Shown in pieces: positions 1 to 12,139 of a stretch of DNA of 64,000 bases (positions within the stretch are counted from its first letter, which is position 1; every line of letters starts with the position of its first letter). A program made the translations under genes and the position numbers. Below the pieces are notes generated by a model. The model ran no database searches and was not told where the DNA came from. It saw only the letters and a program-made list of their open reading frames with translations. The DNA comes from Symbiotaphrina buchneri (lineage: Eukaryota > Ascomycota > Symbiotaphrinales > Symbiotaphrinaceae): assembly GCA_001599915.1 (NCBI GenBank), contig BCIG01000031.1, forward strand, positions 186,001 to 250,000, in the 5' to 3' direction.

Positions 1-950
1 GGAAGTGTTCGAAGAAACGTTGAACGTAATTTGGGGATCCTGGGGTAGCGGGGATTCTTGGAAGAATTCTGTCGTAGAAAGCTTCGCGGCGGGGGAACTG
101 CAATTTGGTGGCTTTTCTCCAAAACCGATGTGTTACAAGCCGAAGCAACGGCCAATCAAGTTCCACCCTTCGACCAAAGGCCTCAGGAGCGTCTCAAACT
201 CAAATTCAAACCCTGGCAGTCTCCCCGTATCTCTGATCGCTGGACTCGAACTCACTGGCCATCTGTTGATGCCCGTTAAACCTCGCTTGGAGCGATCCCA
301 GCATCCCTGAATGATCGTTCAAGCAGCGGACCAGCTCTCTCTGATTTCCCTTGGGCTACTCACAAATATCGCTGCATAACGAGAAACTCATCATGCATCA
401 CCTTGGATCGAGACCTTCAGGCCCCTGTTTCCTAACCACAGACTGAGACGCGGTTTCGCCAAAGCGGGGAGTTTCCACCAACAGAAGAACTGGTGGCTCA
501 AACCTAGTGCTTCTCCTTTTCTCAACAGGTCGCCCAACTCCGCCGTCCAACGAGCGCCGCAAGCCAGGGCCATGCGGGATGAGCCAAACCCCAGTCTAAT
601 TGTCCCTCGGCTGCAAGTCCCGCATCGGAGCTAATGCGAAGCAAATGCCTTCGTCCCTCGCCCAGCCTGCCGGCGCCGCTTGTCCCTGACTACGGCACCT
701 CCGCCGCAGCTTGGATCCAGAACTTTGTTTGTGACTGGCCCCTTTTTCCCCGGGGGGAGAAGAAGAAAAGACGCATTTGCTGTGCCGCTCTCCGCCCTCT
801 CCTACCCCGGCCGGCCCCATGGAGGATTTAATTAATACGGGGCGCGTGCCCCATCGGCCTTTCCAAGGGAAGAGAAGAAGCGTCGATCTTACGCCGGACC
901 GGCACCAACGTGAAGATCATCCTCGTATTATCGTGGTATATTGCTAGACA
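1..950. other. Left edge, no recognised gene
   Basis: Only short reading frames without known domains, clear splice signals or biased composition are visible. The last part is presumably the promoter and leader of the membrane protein that starts at 951. A pyrimidine-rich stretch lies at about 640-830. Confidence 0.5.
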
Positions 951-2308
951 ATGGAGAACTCCAAAGACAACGTCAGTCACGCTGCGGACCTCGGGCCGCT
1001 CCTCGTGACCGTCACGGCGGTCTTCCTGGTGCTGTCCACGCTGGTTGTGGGACAGAGGGTGTTTGTGCGGACGGTATTGATAAAATGTTTTGCGAGAGAC
1101 GATGTGTTTATGGTCATAGCGTGGGTATGTTGACGAAGAAAGAGAGGCGCAGTGCAGTGCAGAGCGGATCTGCTGATTTGATATAGGCCTTCTTCGCTGC
1201 AACCGTTGGTGTTCTCATTGCGGAAGCGCAGCATGGAGGAGGGAAACATGTATACGACATCTCCGAACAGACTATGGTCGAGGGACTCAAGGTAAATCAC
1301 GCAAGATGAGGTTTGAATCTTCAACGGCTTACGATTGGACCCCGACAGCTCAATTTCATCTCTCAACCCCTATACATCGTATGCGTGTCCCTCGTCAAGA
1401 TCAGCATCGTCCTCTTCCTCCTGCGCCTTGCGAACCAACGCACTGTACGGATCCAGCTCTGGGTCATCGGCGTTATCATGACGCTCTACTCGATCCTCGG
1501 ACTGATCACGAACATCGTCCAATGCACTCCTATTGCCTACACGTGGGACAGGTCCATCCCCGGCGGCCACTGCTTCCCGCCGAGGACATTGGAAGCACTT
1601 GCGTACACGCAGGCAGCCTTGAATACCGTAACAGACTGGTACCTGGCGGTGCTGCCGGCGTTCATGTTCTGGAAGGTGCAGATCCACTGGACCAAGAAGG
1701 TTGTGCTGATTGTCATCCTGGGGCTGGGCATGATGTAAGTTCCTCACCCTGATATCTCGGGTGTCACTTCAAAGCACACACTCACACGACCCAGTGCGAG
1801 CATAGCCACCATAATCAAGATCAAATACATCATAGACTACGGCAAGACCGGCGACTTCCTCTGTAAGCACCTCTTCCACCTCATTAATCCCCCCAGCGTC
1901 AGTCTTCCCTTCCTAACAGTCACAGGGGATTCCGTCAACCTCTCCATCTGGTGCATCATCGAAGCCGGCCTGGGCATCATCGCCGCCTCGCTCGCAACCC
2001 TGAAGCCACTCCTACAATGGGTCCTGCGGCGCTTCGGAATCTCGACCGGCGGCGGGTGGGGATCGTCGTCGCGGACCGGCAGGACCGGTCGGACGCATCC
2101 GAAAGGCTCCATCCCGCTGGGAACGTTCCAAGACGGGCAGAAGGCGCAGATGACGAGCTCCGTCCGCGCGGCTCCGAAGAGGGACCCGTTCTTTGGAGAT
2201 GCCGAGAGTGAGGAGTATATACTGCCTGATGGAGGCATTAGGAAGACTGTGGATGTACAGGTAGTGCAGGACCCTGAGCGAGGAGTTTCCGCTGGTAGGT
2301 CGCCTTGA
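951..2308 (+). CDS. Pth11-like fungal rhodopsin-fold membrane protein
   Basis: Five exons read as one frame: 951-1124, 1187-1291, 1349-1734, 1795-1862 and 1926-2308, giving 371 aa, the usual size for this family. Introns begin GTATGT, GTAAAT, GTAAGT and GTAAGC and end in AG. Seven hydrophobic segments are visible, starting with LLVTVTAVFLVL near residue 15 and including the LYIVCVSLVKISIVLFLLRL helix, then a loop with QCTPIAYTWD and a glycine/cysteine stretch (GGHCF), a layout typical of fungal rhodopsin-domain (Pth11/SAT4-like) proteins. The soluble tail of about 110 residues is Ser/Gly/Arg-rich. Family members are plasma-membrane receptors or sensors of mostly unknown ligand; Pth11 itself acts in surface sensing. 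No CFEM domain precedes the helices. The gene converges on the Ayr1-like gene. Family assignment is fairly sure, the ligand unknown. Confidence 0.85.
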
Positions 2309-2636
2309 TACACATCCTTTCCCCGGAGGCTGGGTGTGCGAGACTTACTAGTGGACACATCTCCTTGGTGCTTGATGTTCCAAGAATTCTGTTCTGTGGC
2401 CTGGGATGATACTGAGCGCTGGGCGATTGAGCTTTCATTGGTCTTCTTATACCCTATGCGTGCGATGACTGCTTCTATCTGTTTACTCGTCATGTGGGCT
2501 GGTTGGTCGAAAAGTCTTTAACATTACAAGTCGTTACAAATCGGTATAACTTCGTAGATCCTGCTTCACTTGCCCGCAACATGTTTCCGGATTTGATCAT
2601 GGCTTACCGCCAAAGCTCCTCGTACTCTTCATCAAC
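2309..2636. other. Spacer between convergent genes
   Basis: This 328-bp stretch separates the 3' ends of the rhodopsin-type gene (+) and the Ayr1-like gene (-). It should hold both polyadenylation regions. No other feature is seen. Confidence 0.5.
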
Positions 2637-3796
2637 CTACGCTGTCTTCCGCTTCGCGCGGAGCTTGTCCAAACCCCAGCCCTTGATGGAGTAATAATCC
2701 TGCAGAGATTCACTCAGCAAAAGAGCCCGTTCGCTTGCAACAATGCCTCACTCACCCTCGAAGTATGCCATAGCATTCCTAAGAACCTTATAAAAGCCGC
2801 GCCTCCACCACGCCAATACCAGACTGGCGGGCTCTTCTTCAGCGTGTTACGGACGACGGCGGCCGCGTAGGATGACACTGGTTCCATCCCTTTTTGGACG
2901 TTCTGCCCGGAGACGGAATTATTGACGATGTCCTTGACTGGCAGGTAGAGAGAGTCTGTTGCTCGTCAGCGGGCCCGCTTTTTCCTTGGTAGAAGCGGGG
3001 CAGTTGTACGCTTAGGCAGCTCCACGGTCGTCTGAGCCATGTTGTCGAAGAATCTGGTCTCGATCAGGCCTGTGACGACCTTAAATGCTGTCAGCTTATC
3101 CACTTTGCCTCCGGCTCGGAACGCACATACTGTGATGACTTTTACATCGAATGGCTTGAGCTCCACTCGTAAGGTGTCCCCCAGACTATGCAGCGCCGCC
3201 TTGCTTGCATTATAAATGCCTAGTACCGTGCGGTCTCAGCACCGTGACTGTCTCCAGCAATCTCTCCTATTGAGACAGAGATGCACATACCTGAGAAGGG
3301 CCAGGGTCCGTGCCCGGAGATGGATCCAATATTCACAACCGTGCCTTTGGCTTCAATCAGGAGAGGAGCGAAAAGCTGCGTCATTTCCAGAACAGCCCAG
3401 AAGTTGACATCGAACATGCGTCGCCCATTGTCCAAGTCTGCGTGTCGAGCAAAGGGACGTAGTAGCCTAGACAATCCATATTCCATCAGTCTCCCTCCCT
3501 TCCCACCGTGGAGCAACCAGCACCACCACAACAAACGCACCTAAACCAGCATTATTGACCAGGATATCAAGCTTCCCATTATTCTTATCCCGAACCAGTA
3601 CCACCGCTTCACGAATCGACGCGGTCGAAGTGACGTCCAGCGCGAAAGTCTCGATGCCTAGTTGCGTGAGGGGCTGCATTTTGTTCAAGCTGCGCGCGGT
3701 CGCAAACACCCTGCAGCCGGCGCGGCGGAACTCTCGCGCCAGGGCGTCGCCGATGCTGCCCTCGCTGCAGCCGGTGATGAGAACTGCTTTTGCCAT
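2637..3796 (-). CDS. Ayr1-like short-chain reductase (1-acyl-DHAP reductase type)
   Basis: Classical short-chain dehydrogenase, most like NADPH-dependent 1-acyldihydroxyacetone-phosphate reductases, which act in ether-lipid and phosphatidate synthesis at the ER and lipid droplets. Exons on the minus strand: 3796-3541, about 3437 (or 3466)-3291, 3219-3131, 3079-3010, 2955-2756 and 2699-2637; all introns are GT-AG. Visible motifs: cofactor loop TGCSEGSIG (residues 8-16), NNAG, a serine strand NIGSISG, catalytic YNASK, then VELPKHSLYLPVKDIV and the C-terminus DYYSIKGWGLDKLRAKRK. The first acceptor is ambiguous. The one at 3467 keeps the expected GYYVPLLDT segment but leaves the frame one base short. 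The one at 3438 gives an open 274-aa protein lacking about ten residues. Substrate is inferred from family only. Confidence 0.85.
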
Positions 3797-6700
3797 GGTC
3801 GCATGAGAGAGGAAAAGGCCAGTGAACCTCGTGGGGTTGTATTCCTTCGAAAGGAAGATGCTGCGTGTGTGCACTTGCTGCCTGGAAAGCCGTTGCTAAG
3901 CCGCAACTGGTGGCCTGAGCTGGGGCGGCCCCCACAGAAGGGGAAGTCGTCCAAAGCCATTATTGGCTGAAAGGCAGCGTGGTGGCTGCCTTGACAGGAA
4001 ACATGAACAGTTGGGGAGCTTGATCGCAATGATCGGCGGCAGCTAGCCGCTCTTGGAGATGTTGCGTTTCAGGGTATGCATGAAGACGCCACGAGAGCCC
4101 GCATCAAAGCGCTTGATGGTAAACCTGAAATTCAGTGGCTGCGAACCAATAGTCATGAATGTTTGATGGCAGTCTTTGTAGACTTTTCCTGTTCAAGAGA
4201 GAGACATGACGCCACCTGTTGTGTACATGTCTATTGCAGAAGGTAAGATAAAACCGCACTGGGCCCGGCATGCAGGTCCATGCACAAGTTCCTTGATTCT
4301 GACGCCAACGGCATGAGATTGCATGCACTGATGTCAGCTTGCTCCAAAGCGCAACCTGCTGATGTCCGCAGCCCTTTCTCCAGCAAGTGTTTAGGCAGAT
4401 CGTAGTTAGGGCTAGGGGCGCATCGCGCTCAAACCCATCTACACTACTTGAGACGTTATTACGGGGTTCTTCCTCCCCTACGGCCCTAAATAGAGACGAA
4501 TAAATCTTCCTTGTCCTTGTTCCTTTGCATACTTTGACAACGAGACTGATATTAGTTAGAGAAGCACCTGCACTACTGCTTGCGCAATTGCTCGCCTGCA
4601 AGGAAGACAAAAGAATTACGGCTAAGGTCCTGTCTTCGCAAGATGAATTACCAGTCTCTCAAGATCCGCCGGTCTGGAGCAGTGGCAGGGTCCGCGATTT
4701 CATGTTCCATAGCTATCCACATACACAGATCGATCAGACCCAGCTATCAAGTCAATCAGCCTTTTGATGAAGTACAACCGAAGCAGCATGGAGGGGTTGA
4801 TGAATAGCTATGGGCCGTGTAGTCATGCATGGCCACGAAGGAAGTACCAGGTCTAGGGTTGATGGACCCTATGGATGATCGAAGACCGCCAGCTGCATTC
4901 TATATCATTGATTGATAGAGCTACTGGACAAAATACCGATCGTGACGCGGTGGGAGATCTGATAGCTTATCCTGGTGGTCCGATAAAGCGACAGAGGGGC
5001 TGTATGCGGACCAGATAGGCCTAAGGTCGTGATCTACTCAGCTCAGGACACCCCGAGTCGGGTTTCTGCGAATCGATCATATTCATTACACCAAACAATT
5101 TAACTTGGCACTCCTGCCGTCTGTACCTCGTCTTGCGCTTCCGTATGTAATAGACCGGGAAGACACCAGCTAATCAAACTCAGATTGCAAGTTGATATGA
5201 CCACAGCCATGATGAGAAGCAGTTGGAGATCTATCTACGGAACAGACAATGACAGATCTCCGACAGGAGAGAGACGTGCCGGCCGTACAATGCCGATGGT
5301 ACAAAAGCTTCGCCACATGGTCCAGCCCTGCGCTTCTAGGAGAGAGGAATATCCGAGAACCGGGGCGATAGAGACAGAGAGAGACTGCCCACAATCGCTA
5401 CAACCCGCCGGGACAGCGCCGAACTTCCGAACGAGAAGGCCTAGGCAGGCCATTTGGTTCTTCTCCCACATATCTAGACATCCTTACTGTCCCGCAAGAA
5501 CAGAGTTCAGAACCGGCCTCTAAATCCGACCCATGGTAGCATCCCAAACTCAAAGAGCGCAAACTCAAAAGACCTCTCTTGCCAAAGTCAAAGTCGTACC
5601 AGAAGTGCCCTACCCTACCGTGCCCATGCTATCCGCACCAGAAGTTCTGGAGCGCTCACACAAGCAGTCTGCAATCCCGCGCCACAGGCTCTTTGGGTGC
5701 CTATGCTCAGAAATACGCATCCTCGAGACCCATCCAGCATTAGCCGCACGCTCGACGCCCGAGTGGCCCGCCACCGGCGCTCCCACTAGAACTCATCTGG
5801 CCCGCACAGAGTTTTCGGACCCAGTTTACATTGCTCGGCTACTGAAGGCAAACTGAACCGACGGAAGCCTCGAACCAGAATACGTCCACTAGATAGTAGT
5901 ACCGTAGGCTTTTTACTACCTTATGTGATAATGCTGGCCTACAACTAGTGTACGAAGAGCAGCCCACCTACGTTATATGAACACAGTGGGATACGGCCGG
6001 AGTCAGTCCAGTTTCGAAACGCTCTGAGGGAGTCTGGGTTCTGACCGAGAGACAGATCAAAGCTGTCTGCTGCCCCCTTGCATGCAAGAACGCGCAATCG
6101 GATCCCACGAGCCTGGATATCTCGGACGTTGCAGCAGTCAACCAACGTCCTCGGCTTCGAACCTAAAAAGTGCGGCAACAGGATCGTGGAACTGACGTTT
6201 TCGAATAGCATTTACGAAGTAGATGCCGCTCGATTCGGCCCAGTAGTAGCAGCCCCTCCAGCAGACATCTCTATGGTGCGTACCTACCGTACTTGGGGAC
6301 GGCGTTTTCCGGGCCGCTCTTAGAACGGGAACCAATCACCTGCTTCCTCCCAGAGCCATAATGCCTAAAGGCAAGGCCGCCGAAATCCTCACCAGGAAGG
6401 GAAAACCTCGACTCGGCGTCCAAGGCGCTCCAACTCTCGCCGACCTTCCTCTCTAGGCACGTTTGCCGACTTTGCTTTGGTTCCTCGGGCTCAGTCGCGC
6501 GAGAAGAAGCCTGTCTTTCTGCCCCAGGTGCCCTTCCAAAGTAAAGGAAAGAACCTTAGTCAGCACCCCACCGCCTTTCAAAATTTTCCGCTGCACACTG
6601 ACGAAGGAACCCTTCGGATAATACCTGATTGGCAGGAGATTTTCCTCGGAGGCACGAGAGAATGCAAGGATGTCCTCTCACGAAGTTTTTGTAGGAAGAC

Positions 6701-8457
6701 TCCACTTGCATGCAGACTCAGAGTCTATGACTGCAACGTTACCTAATGATCATTATCTCGTCCTCGTAGGACCGTCCTGGATGCGGTGAGGTATAGAGCC
6801 ACCAAGGGTTGCAGCCCCAAGCGAACACGTGATCTCCACCGCAAAACTGCGCTGCAAAGTCCTTTCCGCGCACACACAGTGCAGGATCCCGAATGTTTCC
6901 GAGGGGGCGCACAGCCGGCGGGCAGCAGAGGTACCCTGTGCAACCACCCACCACACGCTGGGCGCCAGCTGGCAGTAGTTGTACACCGTGTAGAAGAAAT
7001 GGCGGCAGCAGAACTCAATTCATCAATAGACTTTCGCAAGCCGCCTTCAGTGCACCCTACCGCACTTGCCCCCGAGAGAGTTCATAGAGGGTAAGCTAGA
7101 TAAGGTACTCGCTCCGCCTGTAGCCCCTCGTAGAGATAGCCACCAAAGGTACCGCAGAGAAGGTCCTCCCAAGTCCTGAAGAAGGGGACTTCAATAATGG
7201 ACCCCGAGTAAGTCTCAGAAGGTCCGTGATACCGCCGCGGCGCCGCCGTCTCTACCTTACTCTACCTTTCTGTCGTGCCTTACCTTACTCTACTCTGCCG
7301 TGCCTTGCCCTACTCTACTCTGCCGCCCTCTTGCCACGCTGCTGCTTTAGTACCTTAAGGTTGAGCAATTAAGCAACCGCAGACGAGCGACAGAGGGAGC
7401 GGTCTGTGTCGGTTCAGGCCGTGCCCCTCCGTCCACCCCCAGACCTGCCGTGCCAAGGGTCGGCGAAGCCGAGCGCATACAGGACCCTGAGCCCTGAGGT
7501 GGCCCTGAGGTGGCCGTGCTGCTCGGCCAGGCTGGCCATGCGGCATGCCATGGCCCACGTTTTTCTCACTCTCTGGTTCTGGCTCTGCTGGCAGCCGATT
7601 CTACCTAAGGTAAGGTAAATGGCATGTCGCGGTGGCACGTGGGCGTAACTTGACGTTTCTGAGCTCTTTCTGGGCACTTTCTTTGAAAAACGATGCAAGG
7701 GTGCAGAGTCACAGTGGCTCGAAGAAGGTGTAGATGTAGAATTGATAGGTAAACGACCGCATTTCATTTCACTTTTTTCTAAGAACATGAAATCAAAATA
7801 GACATATAGATAGGCAACAACAATCTGGCCGTGAATCCCCCTCAGCCAGTCCGCACGCCCGCAACCGGTATCAACAGCACTGCTCGCACGCAAGCATGCG
7901 ACGGAGACACCATAGACAACGGCAGGCAGGCGCTGGCAGCAAGGGGGCTCGTGTGTGTCGTAAACGGGGTCGTGAGCCTTTGAAAAAAAGTAACGAATGG
8001 TCTCCAATCCTCTCTCTTGCGTCTTTTCCCCCTTCGAGCAACAACCCAATCTAAAGTCTCCAAGCCTCCCTAACGAACGACGACGTTTGCCTCGTTTTCC
8101 ACACAGCAAAGTATATGCAAGAAAATTCAAAAGCAGCACACACACACAGGGCCCGCGGGGACATCGCAAGCGACACCGCGCCCGCGGACCCGCGTGCGGC
8201 GCGATCCGAAGGAAGAATGGCTTCAGAGGGGGGAAAAGACCGATGCGAAGGTTAAAGCGGGGGCACGCGGCGACGCTGGGTCGCGCGCGCGCGCACCGCA
8301 GGCTCAAGCCGTTATGGCGAGCCGGAGATGGCGTAGGAAAGCAGAGGAAGGGGTTTTGCGTTCGTTCGTTTCATATACTGATATGAAGATCTTTCATGCG
8401 GCGAGCCTGCGCGGGAGACGGAAGGACAGACAGACACAAAGGCGATGAAGCGAGCGC
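3797..8457. other. 4.7 kb spacer without a recognised gene
   Basis: Reading frames here are short, overlap on both strands and show no domain or consistent splice pattern. The right half (about 7.1-8.4 kb) is GC-rich with simple-sequence tracts: CCTTAC/CTCTAC iterations near 7245-7330, a CA run near 8140 and a GC alternation near 8282. The ACCTTAAGG and ACCTAAGGT motifs at about 7342 and 7602 belong to the set described under findings. An unspliced non-coding RNA cannot be excluded. Confidence 0.5.
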
Positions 8458-9006
8458 CTAGTACGTGGCAGGGCGGATACCGTGGCGCAGACCGTGGCCG
8501 TGGCGGCGCATGAGCTTGGCCGCGTCGGAGCCACCATTGCAGAGCGTGAGAGTGGTGTTGGCAGTCGCATCACAGCTCTTAGAGGCAGTGTTGTCGTCGC
8601 TGACATTGTAGACATCCGCGCACTTCTCGACACCCGCGGCGCAGGCGATCTGCGGGCACGAGTCGTCTGAGACGGCCAGGTCCATGCCCCACGTGCTGAA
8701 GGGGTAGCCGTTGATGTTGCTCAGGTCGTACCACACGGTCGAGGGCTCCAGCGTGTACTCGAGCTGCGTCACGGCTTTGGCCGACTCGGTCGTCGAGATC
8801 TTGATCGAGACGCCGCCTTCCGAGCGAGACTCGTAGTCCGCGCTGTAGGTTTTGCCTTCGGCGATCGTGTACATGTCGCTCGACTGGTCGGCGACGGACC
8901 ACAGGTAGACTGGGAAGTCGCACTTGTTGATGACCTCGACGCCCGAGGCGCGGATGGCGGGCGTCAGGGCCGCGAGGGCTGCCAGGGTGAGAGTGATGGC
9001 TTGCAT
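8458..9006 (-). CDS. Secreted BYS1-domain protein
   Basis: An intronless 182-aa protein that begins with a signal peptide (MQAITLTLAALAALTPAIRA). The mature part starts SGVEVINKCDFPVYLWSV, the characteristic opening of the BYS1/thaumatin-like family named after the Blastomyces yeast-phase-specific protein. There are six cysteines after the signal peptide, at NKC, SCPQIAC, EKC, KSC and TLC, consistent with disulfide-bonded secretion. The segment WYDLSNINGYPFSTWGM is another family hallmark. The tail is basic and histidine-rich (LMRRHGHGLRHG), with a dibasic RR that a Kex2-type protease might cut. Function in the family is poorly known; members are secreted and often phase- or host-regulated. 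It stands alone between two long spacers, and its upstream region is rich in ACACAC-type simple sequence. Confidence 0.85.
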   Translation of the reverse strand: MQAITLTLAALAALTPAIRASGVEVINKCDFPVYLWSVADQSSDMYTIAEGKTYSADYESRSEGGVSIKISTTESAKAVTQLEYTLEPSTVWYDLSNINGYPFSTWGMDLAVSDDSCPQIACAAGVEKCADVYNVSDDNTASKSCDATANTTLTLCNGGSDAAKLMRRHGHGLRHGIRPATY

Positions 9007-12000
9007 TTTGATTGGGTTGTTTGTGTTTGTTGGTGGTCTCGAAGAGGACTTGCTCTGAGATTTCTTTGGTGGTCAAAAGAGGGATTGGAATTTGCTTGAT
9101 GGCGTCGAGCCGAAGATTGTTGCGGGCTGTGTGTGAAGGAATGTGTTGTTTGTGCGCGTGTGTGTAAGGAGTGTATGCGGAACAAACAAGGCCGGCCTTG
9201 CGGAGGACTGAAGGTCAGTATAAGAGGGCGTGGATGTGCAACGTAGCAGCAGAAGAGGAGGGGAAGGGAGGTGAATTGTGGGCATGCGGGAGGAGGGCTT
9301 TAATACCCTGAGATCCACTCTTTGCGCCTTTGCGCCTTTGCGCCCGGCGCCCGCTGCGCGCGGGTGAAGGACTTGGTGCCGGCAGTGAAGATGCTAGGGC
9401 ATGTGTGTGACCCGGCGACCAATCCCATGCCTGAGCTTTTTGGTGCCTGACCAATGCCCGGGGAGCGTCTGCCACCCACCGGGTCTGTGCTTTGCACCGT
9501 GGGAAAGGATTTGCCCATGCGATCAGACGTCCGAAGTCTTGTACAGTAGTAGTTTTTGCGTTCGAGATTTTCCGTTTTTCCCAGTGGGCTAAAGGCTGTT
9601 AGTCAGTTAGGGTTTGCGGTTCATTACCTTAGTTTCTGGGTCTTCACTGCAGCCTTAACGTAAAAACCATAGAATCATAGCCCTAGTGGGCATGATTGGC
9701 TCAGGGTTGTTAGGATCTCTTTCCTCATGAGGGAGGAGGCGGTGGGCCCGCAAGCAAGGGATGGGTAAAACGGACCTTGTTCCTTTGGACTGGACGCCTT
9801 GGGGAGGGAGCCTGCCTGTGCCTGTTCCTTGTTCCCTCTGCTCTCCCGCCCGTCGGGTCCGCCGTCTGATCAGAATCGTCCCGGATGATTTGCCGCTGCA
9901 GTCGTGATTGCAATCCTCGTTTTCTTCCCATGTGGACGGGAGCGCGGCGCCAAACCCTTGGGGGCAAGGCGGCAACGGTTTAGCAGCGCCGGATCCTGGC
10001 ACCAGTGACGCCGTCGACGCCAGCGAAAGCCAACTGACCCACTTGGGCCTGGCCGACTGGTCAACCATCAAGCCACTTTTTCGGCCACACCAGGCACAGG
10101 AACAACAGCCCGCACAGGCACACAAACAGACACAAACACAAGAGAAAAACAGACACACACCCACACACACTCTGCGCTCTGCTCTGCGAAGATTCTATCC
10201 CACGACTCTGGCCCGGTCAATCAGTCAGCACTCAGCAGGCCAACACCCCCGCGCCCGTATCCTCCTTCCCCTTCCCACGGAACAGACATCTAGTCCGTCG
10301 GTCTCCACCGGCCGGGCGACCGGCAGCAAGCACCCAGATTCCCCACTTAAAACTCAAAAGCTCACAGAAAAACCTCTCAACGCTCTTAATCAGCAACCCA
10401 GCCAAACCACACAAACGCTCCCACCAAAACCAAGAAAACCCAAGCCGACGCCAAGGCCGCCACCACTGGGGTGCACCCAAGCCGCCAGAGTTTTCTAGCG
10501 GGCAATCATGGAGGGCGGATCGGCGGCATGACTGGCTGGCGGCGGGAAAATCGCGCACTGCTCGGTACACCCTGGCACCCACACCAAGCTACAGACATCG
10601 GACAGGTGTCAGGAACAGGGCAAAGGTCAGGCACCGTCGCAGATCAGGGCTTGTCAAATCAACCTCATAGGGTGCAGTGTGTGCTGCCGTGCCATGCGTT
10701 GGTTACGCAGGTGTGCAGTAAGCAGATAGGAAGGCAATTCCGTGGCCGGGCTGCGTATTCTCCGTCACGCAGCCTCTGAGCTCACCCTAGAAGTCTTTTT
10801 CCCACACACTCTTTTCTCAGGGCACCCAAGGTTTTCCAGGCACACGCACATGCACCGGATCAACTGCCACTTCGAGAAGCCATACCTTACCTCACGGTGG
10901 GAAAAGAAGAACTCGTGGAAGGCCCGATCAACCCTGTCTTTTTCTCCACCACCCTATCCCTGGAATCCCTGTGCGCTCTGGGCTCTGGGAACTGAGCGTT
11001 CCTTTGACAGAAAGAATCTTCCGAAAGCTACCTAAGGTACAGAAAGGAGCAAAGACCGCAGAGTCCTCGCGTAAAGAATAGAGCACAAGCTGCCCACTGG
11101 CCACCAGCCACCAATCAAACCTACCAAACCCGTCCGTCCCGCTCGGGCTCGCTGGCGGTCCGCTGGCACCAGTGCACCACACACTTCCTTCCCGACTTCT
11201 CTCTAACAGAAGCATAGCCTGCCTACCTTACCTTAGGTAGTGTTATGTTAGCTAAAGTGTACCTCAATTCCCATAGCCACACAGTGCAGAGAGAAGGTAC
11301 TCCCTACCGCTCCGGCACTGCACCGCAACTGCACTGCAACTGCGCCGGATCTTGCCCCCCTTGCACCTGTAAGCTGTAACGGCAACGTGGCCAGCCACGA
11401 CCGTACCTGACAGTGTCAAGCCCAGACCTTCCCCTTCCCGCAGCGCACTTCACATCCCGTACCTGGCATGGGCGGCATTGGCTGCCACATGGCTCTTTCC
11501 CACTTTTTCTTGTTCTGCTCGTATTCCTCACGCATGCAAGGGGCAGGGGCCCTAGAAAAAAAAGAAAGGAAAAAGATGACAGTTACATTTACAGTCAGTG
11601 TGGTCGCAGATGATTGGTGTCGCATTCGATTGATTGGTCTAAAAGTACAAAAAAGATATGCAAGGCAACCCAGTGGTCCGGAAATGCCGACGATGCTGCT
11701 AGCTGTGCAGGGCTGCCCTGCCAATCACTTTACATGCGGGTAAAAAGGAGGAAAAACGCGCACGCAAGCCCATCCCAGACCAAGCAAAAAGAAAAGCAAA
11801 GTAGAGAGCCACAACCCGGACCAGACACAAAGTGGAGTCGCCCGATCGTTGTCGTTGGATGCACCCACGGCAGCCACCACGGCCCGCCCGCACACAAAAC
11901 GCCGTCAGCGGGCGCGAAAATTGGCTGACCGGCTCCTGTCGCTTGGCCTCGCTCCACTCTTGCCTTGCCTTGCCTCGCCTCGCTTTCCCATCCCTTCCCC

Positions 12001-12139
12001 CTCAATAGTGGATCCCCCATGCCCGATAAAACGAAATCTTATGTAGTAGAATGAAAATCATTGCGGGGCATGGGAGACGAAAACTTTTCATATCCCACAC
12101 CCCTTGCTTCGTCCATGACAAAGCGGTCGCGCTGTCTGT
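9007..12139. other. 3.1 kb spacer: BYS1 upstream region and FKS1 3' flank
   Basis: No convincing gene. A 196-codon plus-strand frame at 9908-10498 is low-complexity (Thr/Pro/Gln/Ser) and matches no family. ACCTAAGGT-type palindromes occur near 11031 and 11233. The part next to 9006 is probably the BYS1 promoter; the part next to 12140 must contain the FKS1 polyadenylation region. Confidence 0.5.

Noticed and set aside
4525-5856. Several 75-110 codon frames in the left spacer
   Set aside because: No domain, no conserved composition and overlap on both strands.
5865-5880. GGTTCGA-like B-box suggesting a tRNA
   Set aside because: No A-box, cloverleaf or acceptor stem could be formed around it.
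7414-8307. 297-codon minus-strand frame
   Set aside because: Starts and ends arbitrarily, Arg/Ser/Cys-rich from GC-rich DNA, no domain or splice support.
9908-10498. 196-codon plus-strand frame in the BYS1-FKS1 spacer
   Set aside because: Low-complexity Thr/Pro/Gln composition, no domain, and a competing frame on the opposite strand; most likely chance in GC-rich simple sequence.
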